Assembly: GCA_022113835.1 (NCBI GenBank)
Contig: JAILWY010000016.1
Coordinates: forward strand, 11,005,501 to 11,069,500
DNA length: 64,000 nt
Reading direction: 5' to 3'
From: Atopsyche davidsoni
Lineage: Eukaryota; Arthropoda; Insecta; Trichoptera; Hydrobiosidae
Positions 24,871 through 33,365 of the stretch are shown piece by piece. Each line of letters begins with the position of its first letter. Within the stretch, counting starts at the first letter, position 1. The translations under genes were made by a program, and so were the position numbers. The notes beneath the pieces are model-generated. The model saw only the letters and a program-made list of their open reading frames with translations, searched no databases and was not told the DNA's origin.

Positions 24871-24979
24871 AATCGTAGCTGCACAAAAATGGCAAGTAAA
24901 CAAGGACGAGATAACTCGTAGTTGGCGTCCTAGAAAAGAACGCAATCTATGAGTTATCTCGTAGTTGGCAGTCAACGTG
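24871..24979. mobile_element. TTAA MITE in ORP9 intron, copy 2 (left end lost)
   Basis: The right end GGCAGTCAACGTG is followed by TTAA (24980-24983). The interior matches copy 1 (AAACAAGGACGAGATAACTC, then AACGCAATCTATGAG). The left terminal repeat and TTAA cannot be recognised. Confidence 0.65.
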
Positions 24980-25209
24980 TTAATAAAAATAAATAATTTA
25001 ATGTAAAAGTGAAATCTTTTAACCTTTCCAAAATAATTTAAAATTTAAAACTGTCACAAACTTACAAATTACTCAAAATACCACTTAAAATACCTCTTGT
25101 ACAGATTTTGCAACTTGGCTGCTCAAATGTATTATTGTTACACAGTAAGAAACAAAGTACTAGAGATATTTGAATAAATATTTTAAGTGATAAAAATAAA
25201 TGTATCTAC

Positions 25210-25432
25210 CCCTGATTCAGCCCACTTTAGTTCCATAGTTGTGTTCCACTCCCCCTGGGCTGTCACAAAAGGCTTCTTTTCTCCAGGTCCAAACACGTCG
25301 CAGGTCACCTTGTTCTTCTTGCCCCCGTAGAAGGGCTTGGTTAGGAACTCTATGTGCGCTCGGTGACCAGACGCGGCACATTCTATTGTCACTGTTCCAC
25401 CGAGCTCTATCCAGGGTACGGTCAGGATGGAT
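25210..25432 (-). CDS. OSBPL9: ORP9-like gene, exon 6
   Basis: The acceptor is GGTGTTTTTCCAG and the donor GAATCAGGG|GTAGAT. Its first base completes an arginine codon from exon 5, and it leaves in phase 0. It encodes SILTVPWIELGGTVTIECA, then FLTKPFYGGKKNKVTCDVF, then GEWNTTMELKW. The 'PWIELGG', 'TKPFYGGKKNK' and 'GEWN' blocks are characteristic of the ORD beta-barrel. Confidence 0.92.
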
Positions 25433-25731
25433 CTGGAAAAACACCATTAAATATATCAACATCTTTTAAAAATACTTTTGAAAGGTCCGTAAGCATGAGA
25501 CTTTTATATGCAAATAATCTGGTCCATCCTGCCGACATAGATTTTAGAGCTGCAAGTTGAAGATAGACAGGTAAATAGCGATATAAGCAATTACAGTACA
25601 TTACAAACCTCACAGAAATCACAAGGAGGTATTTTTCAAAGATATTTCTTTTCATGAAAATGCTTTATCAAGGACCATCAGGTGCTTGATGATGGTGGTG
25701 CAAATTAGTTGAGCTATAATAGCCACTTTAC

Positions 25732-25906
25732 CTTCCGTATCCATTGGGGAAGGTGAGGATGTACTCCTCCTGCAGCTCGGGCAGGAACACCCGCCCCTTG
25801 CCAATGTTGTGGACTCCGATGGAGAGCCCCAGGAATTTGCTCTTGGTCCACACCCACGCGTCAAATGATATGCGCTTGTTTACATGCTCTGCGTAGAATG
25901 CTGATA
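25732..25906 (-). CDS. OSBPL9: ORP9-like gene, exon 5
   Basis: The acceptor is CCTAATTGCAG and the donor GGAAG|GTAAAG. It enters in phase 1, forming ATA with the last base of exon 4, and leaves in phase 2. It encodes [20 protein letters not shown], then [19 protein letters not shown], then [12 protein letters not shown]. All are core ORD strands; FLG-x-SIGV and LTFPNGYGR are well conserved. Confidence 0.92.
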
Positions 25907-26079
25907 CTGCAATTAGGCAATTACAAATAAGACTGGTTAGAATTTATGAACAATTGATACTTAGGCGTCATTGATAATTGCAAATCCTTAAAAAGTTTAT
26001 CCTAGAATAATAAAACATTTCATGCTTTTGGATATAAAGGTTATATTTTCTAGTAATAGTAATCTGATTCAATACTTAC

Positions 26080-26345
26080 TGGGCGGGTGATGGGACACTT
26101 GCTCTGCTACGAAGGTGAGTTGGTCAGGCCCGCACCAGGGCACGGGGCCGTCCGCCACGGGAGGCTGCTGCTCCGCTATGCCCGGGCCGCCGCCCTGCAC
26201 CTTCCAGTGGCAGCGAAACACCTCGCCCAGCACCGGGTTGTACGGCTTCTTGGCCACAGCCGATTTGCGACCAGCGTGATAGGAGCTCAGGTACCAGCGA
26301 ATGACCTGCACCATGCGGTCTCGGGGGTTGGGCATGTCTGCTATC
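26080..26345 (-). CDS. OSBPL9: ORP9-like gene, exon 4, with the OSBP signature
   Basis: This exon holds the diagnostic residues: [16 protein letters not shown] (Lys and Asn of KPYNP contact the phosphoinositide headgroup in ORPs) and [11 protein letters not shown], the OSBP fingerprint with the paired histidines that bind PI4P. Between them is a poorly conserved loop rich in G, P and Q. The acceptor is TCCGATTCCAG; one base completes an arginine codon from exon 3. The donor is CCCA|GTAAGT, phase 1. Both key motifs are intact, so the protein should bind PI4P. Confidence 0.95.
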
Positions 26346-26459
26346 CTGGAATCGGAAGCCAAACAAATTAAATTTAATATTACATAGAAATTAATGGATT
26401 AAGTGAATTTTTAATGAGATTGAATGAACAATACAATCCGAATTGAAAATGTACGGTAC

Positions 26460-26545
26460 CTAACGAATTGATCGGGATGTGCAAAATAGTCCGCGTACAT
26501 CTCTAGGAGGGATCGTCGTTCCAGGATGAAGGTGGGGAGCACAAC
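26460..26545 (-). CDS. OSBPL9: ORP9-like gene, exon 3
   Basis: The acceptor is TTGTATTTTCAG and the donor GTTAG|GTACCG. It enters in phase 0 and leaves in phase 2. It encodes [20 protein letters not shown] followed by FAHPDQFV. The [12 protein letters not shown] sequence separates ORP9 from the ORP10/11 group, which has a different sequence at this point. Confidence 0.93.
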
Positions 26546-26834
26546 CTGAAAATACAACACAAATATTATACTTTGATAATGTATATAATATACATATTTA
26601 GTCATACTCAATATTTTGTACTAATATTGAATTTAAAATAATTTTTCTTTGTGATTTTCTACTCTTTGACGCGACTAGTATGTTCACTTAACATCTTTCA
26701 ATGATGTCAAAACGACCCAAAATCAGACATATTTATTTTGTTCCTTAAAAATGACTACTTCAGTAGCGGAAAGAACATTAATAAAATGTTTAAGTGCTCT
26801 AACATATATGAAAATGAATTTTTCTTTAGTTTAC

Positions 26835-26941
26835 CTTGGTGAGGTCCATGCCAATCTTGACCTGGGAGAGGAGGTGAGTGACGACAGAGCCGTGGGTCTC
26901 CATGGACCCGATGTCGCTGTCCGATTCGCACTCGTACAGCG
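26835..26941 (-). CDS. OSBPL9: ORP9-like gene, exon 2 (start of the ORD)
   Basis: The acceptor is TATCGTTGCCAG and the donor ACCAAG|GTAAAC. It enters in phase 1, making an alanine codon, and leaves in phase 0. It encodes [20 protein letters not shown] then [15 protein letters not shown]. The acidic lead-in followed by 'HLLSQV-x-GMDLTK' is the usual lid and start of the ORP9 ligand-binding domain. Confidence 0.93.
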
Positions 26942-27095
26942 CTGGCAACGATACATCCAAATAAGCAGACATAGTCTTCGACAACAAGTTAACAATTATT
27001 TGTTACTAACCATACTAACCGATTATTTATTTTTAAGTTTCTTAACTACCCACTAAGAATTCCATGTCAATGTGATATTATAAATATACATTTTT

Positions 27096-28352
27096 TTACT
27101 TTTTCTTCAACGATGCTATTTTGGTAAATTGATAAATGATGGCAGTTGACAGTTCATACATTTTGATGTAGTGAGTAAAGCAATTTAGTTAAAATAGGGT
27201 ATACTGAATTAGACACATGTATTATATAGTACAGGGTTAGGCAGGGAGGTATGAATGATTTGAACGGGGATAACCTTGGTGGATGAAGAGTGGATGTATC
27301 TGCTCGTCAGGAGATTTTGGCAATGGCAACATCCAAGGTGCACATTGAAAAAATAAAATTTAAGTGTGTAACTGTTATTTCAAATCATCCCTGCCTAACC
27401 CTTTACATTAAGGTTTGCCAGGTTAGATTGATAAGAATCATGTCACGATCATAGTTTGGGTGGTTATCTTTTACTTCTTTTTCAACGATGCTATTTGGCT
27501 CAACGGTTGTTGATAAATTTAGTTATAATAGGGTATACTGAGTTAGGCACGTGCATTATGTAGTCCAGGGTTAGGCACGGAGGTATGGATGATTTAAAGA
27601 GTGCAGGTATCTGCTCATCCAAAGTACACATTGAAAAAATAAAATTTAAGCTTCGTTGAAAAATGAGTGTGCAACTGTTATTTCAAATCATCCCTGTCTA
27701 AACCTTTACATTAAGGTTTGCCAGGTTAGATTGATTAGAATCATGTCACGATCATAGTTTGGGTGGTTATCTTTTACTTCTTTTTCAACGAGGCTATTTG
27801 GCTCAACGGTTGTTGATAAATTTAGTTATAATAGGGTATACTGAGTTAGGCACGTGCATTATGTAGTCCAGGGTTAGGCACGGAGGTATGGATGATTTAA
27901 AGAGTGCAGGTATCTGCTCATCCAAAGTACACATTGAAAAAATAAAATTTAAGCTTCGTTGAAAAATGAGTGTGCAACTGTTATTTCAAATCATCCCTGT
28001 CTAAACCTTTACATTAAGGTTTGCCAGGTTAGATTGATTAGAATCATGTCACGATCATAGTTTGGGTGGTTATCTTTTACTTCTTTTTCAACGAGGCTAT
28101 TTGGCTCAACGGTTGTTGATAAATTTAGTTATAATAGGGTATACTGAGTTAGGCACGTGCATTATGTAGTCCAGGGTTAGGCACGGAGGTATGGATGATT
28201 TAAAGAGTGCAGGTATCTGCTCATCCAAAGTACACATTGAAAAAATAAAATTTAAGCTTCGTTGAAAAATGAGTGTGCAACTGTTATTTAAAATCATCCC
28301 TGCCTAGCCCTTTAGATGAATGTTTGCCAGGTGAGATTGATTAGGATCGTGA
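27096..28352. repeat. 303-bp tandem repeat array in ORP9 intron 1
   Basis: A GGGTATACTGA landmark recurs at 27197, 27531, 27834 and 28137, that is spacings of 334, 303 and 303 bp. The last three units are nearly identical to one another. The first is diverged, with an extra ~48 bp in one place and a ~16-bp gap in another. Each unit contains an inverted pair, AGGGTTAGGCAGGGA and TCCCTGCCTAACCCT (27233-27402 in the first unit), so the monomer appears to carry a MITE-like element. The array ends about 14 bp inside the donor of ORP9 exon 1. Confidence 0.92.
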
Positions 28353-28371
28353 TATTCGGTTGCGTACTGAC

Positions 28372-28517
28372 CGTCATAGTCCACGGAGCCGTCCTTGTTG
28401 CGGGGCAGCGCGCGGTTGCCGGCGAAGGAGTCGGTGCGCGGCGCCGGGCTGGCCTCGGCGCTGCCCGCCCCCGCGCCCGGGCCCGCCGCGCTCGTGCTGC
28501 TCGCCTGCCGCGCGCCA
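28372..28517 (-). CDS. OSBPL9: ORP9-like gene, exon 1 of those seen (linker before the ORD)
   Basis: The acceptor is CGTGGCTGATTGCAG and the donor ATGACG|GTCAGT. Its first base is the third of a codon (upstream exon must end in phase 2); it leaves in phase 1. It encodes a low-complexity Ala/Gly/Ser/Pro segment, then PRTDSFAGNRALPRNKDGSV and DYD, running into ALYE of exon 2. It is the flexible linker between the PH/FFAT part and the ORD. It is very GC-rich compared with its introns. The eight exons together give about 446 residues; the family is normally over 700, so the PH-domain part lies further upstream. Confidence 0.85.
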
Positions 28518-28791
28518 CTGCAATCAGCCACGACGGGCGGGCTACGTCACACCATCACCGCCGACTTGCAAAACCCGCTCTGGCCATTTATTTCTCATTT
28601 CATTTTATCAGACCTTGCATATCTGATTGAATATATTTTGCGATATATTCACAAATGAGAAATATCTCCAGAGAGTGTTTTGCAGCTCGATGTCTGTTGT
28701 TTTACGGTAGGGATCGGAATCACAGTACACGGTGAGTGAGCGGCACATGTAGCAACACACAAGGTAGAGGCATCGAAGTGTTAGTTTGAGG

Positions 28792-29315
28792 CATAGGTTC
28801 CCAAAGGGTCGATGATAACGAAAAATTAAATTGAGGGTCCAGGAACTGTAAATGGGGGTCTACGAGAGTGGATCCCATTGAAGCAGGTCATCACCAAAAT
28901 ACCACAGGGGATTGTCAATCCATACGGTGACATTGAAGAATCGGAAGTCATACTACAAGAAGAACTTTTGAAAGGGATATCAGCAATTTTGGCTTCAGAA
29001 GGACACACTTGCTATTTATTCTGCATTATGGACTATCGCAAGAAGGTTTTTGATTTAATGTTCAATCTGACTTATTTGAAGCCAAATATTGAAAATTAGC
29101 TATCAAAGCATCAGACTCATTCCTCCCATTAAAAGTATTGATTTTTTTAGTGAATGTCACTATATTTGCATTTTGTGTGTATTTATTGTATACAGTAAAA
29201 CCTCGATATAACATACCCCTGTTTAACGGATTTCGGATATAACGGACAATAAATCCTACAAAAAATAGGAAAACTCGATAAGGGGTCGACGGGACAAAAA
29301 GTTTGGAAGCCTCTG
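28792..29315 (+). mobile_element. Non-autonomous hAT, family A, copy 2 (upstream of ORP9 exon 1)
   Basis: The left end is CATAGGTTCCCAAAG and the right end contains GGGGTCGACGGGACAAAAAG. Flanking octamers are GTTTGAGG (28784-28791) and GTTTAAGG (29316-29323), one mismatch. The interior keeps more coding sequence than the other copies: PQGIVNPYGDIEESEVILQE and ELLKGISAILASEGHTCYLF, part of the hAT transposase near its C-terminus, followed after a deletion by LTYLKPNIEN. It is interrupted and inactive. Confidence 0.88.
29191..29255 (+). mobile_element. Pogo/Tigger-like terminus inside hAT copy 2
   Basis: TACAGTAAAACCTCGATATA followed by two 'ATAACGGA'-type blocks resembles the end of pogo/Tigger elements. 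The inverted copy at 61848 keeps only a short remnant (TACAGTAAAACCCC in the same relative place), so it was already present in an ancestral copy and then partly deleted. Confidence 0.5.
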
Positions 29316-29485
29316 GTTTAAGGCAACAAGCTGTACAATTATACCATCAGGGTGACACGGTGCATATCGTGTTGCACCACCTGGATGCCTCCACCCTTCA
29401 TGTGCAGTGCAGGTTAAGGACGCGGGTGTCGGGGGACCTTGAACACGCGAGTAATTTTGAAAAAAACACTGTAGCGGTGAGTCAC

Positions 29486-29625
29486 CTGCTGCTGTCGCGC
29501 CGCAGCGGCCAGCGGGCGGACAGAACCCTCAACATGATGATGGAGATCCCTCCTGCTGCGGGTCCCCTACTGTCACGGCCACTTGGATTATCACTGGTGG
29601 TGGAGCCTTCTTCAGGTTCCGAGTG
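29486..29625 (-). CDS. Candidate upstream ORP9 linker exon
   Basis: A minus-strand donor, AGCAG|GTGACT, ends this segment in phase 2, the phase needed by ORP9 exon 1. The frame is open from 29625 and reads EPEEGSTTSDNPSGRDSRGP, then a less typical stretch ending RRDSS. The acidic/serine-rich beginning suits an ORP9 linker, but no good acceptor or pyrimidine tract is seen and the second half looks less coding. Confidence 0.3.
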
Positions 29626-30515
29626 TCATTTTCAATGTCTTTTTTATCACATCTTAGTTATTATTTGTGTTTCACCGGGTACCAATTTTTAAAATGTCTT
29701 TTGAACGGAACTCCTTTCCACATTATAATCTTTTTTAAAAATATTATATTTTGGTATACTGCGAATTGTAAATAAATTATAATTATAAAACAGACATTTC
29801 GCAGAAGTTTAACACTCCGAATATCGATGCGCAAAAATTAACAGTTGAAAAACCAAACTCACGATTATTGCACTGAGACCTCAACGTTGAGCGCAATAAG
29901 CACTGCATATATTTTTATTGTACTATAGTTACGGAACACTCATTTACGGTAAAACGATATTTTTATTTTACACATATATTGAGTAAAATAAATAAATATT
30001 CCAGAGAGCACGGTTATATTTTACTACCTCCGTAAATTACAATAACTCAAACGAAGCAGCGAAAATGCGGTTAGTGCCAAAATAAAGAAACGGCGTGCCG
30101 ATTATGCGTGGAAAATAGCATCACGTGGCATTTGGCTTAGCATTTGCCCGCGGGGGGATATTTTCTTTAAAACAGTCAAAATGGCACCAAATATGTGATA
30201 AGACATTCATATATATATATATAAGTGATTTTCTTTAGTGTGATATATTTTTTTATCTAAATCTAAAAAAAAGCACTGCACGCTCTCTTAATATAATACT
30301 ATATTTACGAAAAAAAATTCGGCTTATTTTCCTTATATGTATTTTCCCTACATAACTCAACAACGAAAATAAAGAAATACATGTAAACTACCACCTAAGC
30401 CCCACAGCCTACGCGCGGGATCAGGGGATAACCCCATACCGTATTTATAGTATAACCATAGCCATAAGAACTATTATAAATTTACAAAAATAAAAAAAAA
30501 AATCTTGAAATAATT
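29626..30515. other. AT-rich DNA, no gene seen
   Basis: Mostly AT-rich, with a short GC-richer patch at 30090-30165. No exon-like frame or repeat ends were found. Confidence 0.6.
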
Positions 30516-30517
30516 TT

Positions 30518-30600
30518 TTTTTCTCGGGGACTACTCGATTAATCGGCAAGCAAGCGTGCTAACCGCTGAACGACGAGCTGGCGTCGTCACCCGACGCATG
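30518..30600 (-). repeat. tRNA-derived SINE-like copy
   Basis: On the minus strand, TCGTTCAGCGGTTAGCACGC resembles a tRNA A-box region, followed by CTTGCTTGCCGATTAATCGA, a worn B-box-like TCGAGTAGTCCCC, and an A-run tail. A related copy is at 33302-33365. The two share GGTT-GCACGC-GCTTGCCGA and a GAG-AAA ending. Confidence 0.45.
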
Positions 30601-33300
30601 CAGATGACGAGAGCGAGTTGGCGCGGAGTGATCGTCTCTGTTGTGCCAAGTTCTCGACACAATGGACTCGAGCGCGGGAGAGCCACGTGGTTGGCAGCGG
30701 GGGCGCACTCAATAACCTCGACACCGGCGCGCGAAGAACGAAGCTGCCAGTGTCGCGGGAAATATTTTATAACAAACCACAGCATTACACAATGTGTTAC
30801 ATATACATATTTTTATAAAACAAATATTTAAAATACATTATAAATCAATATTATATAGCTCCTACAGTTGTGCTCATTTAGCGGCATTAATGGGTTCAAA
30901 CGATTGGCCATATTTTTTCTTCGCGGTACATTTCCGCTGCCAACCATCTGGCATTCAGAGGGTCACGATTCGCACTGAAGTCTCAAAAATCTACGGGTGA
31001 GACTTGAGCCGTGGATTATCCTTTTATTCAAATTCGACGGTTAAACGAAGAAATATATTCGCGTATGCAAATATGGCGATTTGAAGGGTGATAAAGATTT
31101 ATTATACTGGCGCATTGTATCTGCATGATAGTTGTAATAAATTTAGATAAAGGGTAATGGCTAGTGATATGGGATTATAATGTTTTTGAGTAATCGATTC
31201 ACACGCGGAACGAAGAAAAAAATGTGCAAATATTTCAAATTTAATAATTTATTAGTCGAATGTATTTTGACACACGAGAAATTTTTTTATCATCTATTAT
31301 TATAGATTCAATAAAAAAAATGACCACTTCGATTATATGCTCCCGAATAATGGAGTCCCCATGGTACACCATCACTCGCACATATCCCAGTCCGACCCTC
31401 GTTCTGATCTACCCAATTGTTTTTTTTTATATACCAAAAATAAACCGTACAAGTAAACACCGACCGGGCCAAATATGGCGATAACGGCGATCATTGTCGT
31501 TCTGTCTCATTTCCCCGGAATATCGAGAGCGCATAAGAGGCGGGAAAAAAAAAAAAAAAAAAAAAAAAAACACCCCCGGGATGAAGGCCCCCCGGGCGCG
31601 ACGCCGCCGGCTGATGAGGGGCGCCGATCGATCCGGCGGGCGCCCTGGCCGCGCCTATTGTTTCGTCTCGCCGGCGCCTCCTCCGCGCCAGGAGCCGGAG
31701 TCTTCTAGCATCTTCAACAATGCGACGAGCGGCCTACCAAACGAGCCCTTGACACTTTTTTGTTCCACCACATGCAGGGTGATTCCAACTTTTTTGAAAT
31801 TTTAATCCGCAGAACGCTACTCGTATCCGATTGCCAAGTAAAAAAACATTTTTTCTGTCATACAATGATGAAGCGTGCGTACGTGTGACCTTCGACTCCT
31901 CGGACGCCCCGTATGCTCGTCCTGAGCGTCTGGGACTCCTGCAGAGGCCGAGGCCCAAGGCCGCCGCACTAAGTGGATAATGTCGAGCGATGTCGCGCAT
32001 GCGAGAGGAGATGGACCGACCGCGATAAGTGACAACTCGGCGCTCAATTACAATTTCAAAAGCCCACTTAATCCAAGATGTCACCACATGACATATTGCT
32101 GGTGTAAATTGAATAATACAATTTCATGTCTACAAATATGAACAGCCAAATGGCTAGGAGATTACGAAAAATTTGGTCAGTGAGCAAATTCCCATTTCAG
32201 GGCCACCGAAGAAGAAGGCATTGTAAGTCGAAAGCTAATGCTCGTTACCTCAACGCATTTGGCTATTAAAGACGAAGGTGACGGATCAATATCCAGGATA
32301 GACACGGCTCAATACCCAAAAAAATATTTCACTAAATATTAACAGAAGATCATTTCCAAATAGTATTATAAATAAAATAGATTTATTCAATTTGGCACCG
32401 CCACGAATGCGTACGCAGTAATGATGTAGGGAGGTTGTCGGGGGTGGCTAGGGTTAATTATAATTACCATAACCCCCGGTGGCATTCATCATCCCCCGCA
32501 GCGGCCCGAGTATGCCTGCACCGCAGGGTTGACTATTTAATAACACGTACCGACCCAGTAGAAGACGCAGATTGGGTGGAATAAGAGATGGGGTCCACGG
32601 CGTGCTATGGACTGTCCACATTATACGGAGTAATTCCTATTGTATATTTTAAGTTGAGTGTTAACGGTTAATGCTTTTATTATATATACAGATAAATTGA
32701 TTTAGAAGTCTATATTATTGTTATAGAAACTTCGGGGACACATTGAGAGCGAGATATCCGTGAATTCTCTGGATATTGTATGATTTGCACGAAATCAATT
32801 ATTGAGTCATAAAGAACTTAAAAAAAATTATCCCTGCCCGTAGAAAATCTGTTTATACGATAAGTTGGTGTTCAGTGTACGTGCAAAGTGTATCTCTATA
32901 GCGTGTAGGAGGTATTCCTGTAGTCCCAGAATTCTAATACGCCTCCAATTTTCAAGGGATAAAAGGCTGGAATTTTCAAGGGATAAGGTTGATTCGCTGA
33001 TTTTCAGTCAGTTTGAACTGTTTTTTTTATTATCGATTAGTTACTAATAAATATGGCGAGATATTAAATATATAAACAACAATAACTCCATTCGAAGCTA
33101 TGCGAATATACGTATTGTGTTGTAACTCTAATTAACACAACACTGTACGAGTAGGAGGCACCGAGAGTAGAGGCAGGATAAAAGCAATTGCGGCTGAATT
33201 TTGTCCTTTACTTGTGAAAATAAAAAAATTTATGTCAGTGGTTTTTGTTTTAGATTGGAGATAATGTATATTTTACAAATTAAAAAAAAAAACAAATATT
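30601..33300. other. Non-coding DNA with GC-rich islands
   Basis: No supported gene. Notable parts are a 26-bp A-run (31545-31570) leading into a CpG-rich island at 31571-31720, a second GC-rich block at 31870-32050, and a patch at 32440-32490 with GGGTTAATTATAATTACC, which holds several TAAT cores. The sequence 32128-32165 shares about 30 bp with the repeat at 50346-50415. Confidence 0.5.
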
Positions 33301-33301
33301 G

Positions 33302-33365
33302 TTTCACTCGAGGCCTCGTGGTCGGCAAGCGAGCGTGCCAACCGGCTAATTGCAAACGACGGTTC
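33302..33365 (-). repeat. tRNA-derived SINE-like copy
   Basis: On the minus strand, TTAGCCGGTTGGCACGCTCG is followed by CTTGCCGACCACGAGGCCTC and GAGTGAAAC. It is clearly related to the copy at 30518-30600. A T-rich run follows in the + strand at 33276-33300 (an A-rich run on the minus strand), compatible with a SINE tail. Confidence 0.45.

Noticed and set aside
31475..31805. Open frames over the poly-A/GC-rich island
   Set aside because: The reading is a lysine run followed by an arginine/proline-rich stretch, a product of the A-run and CpG island. No domain.
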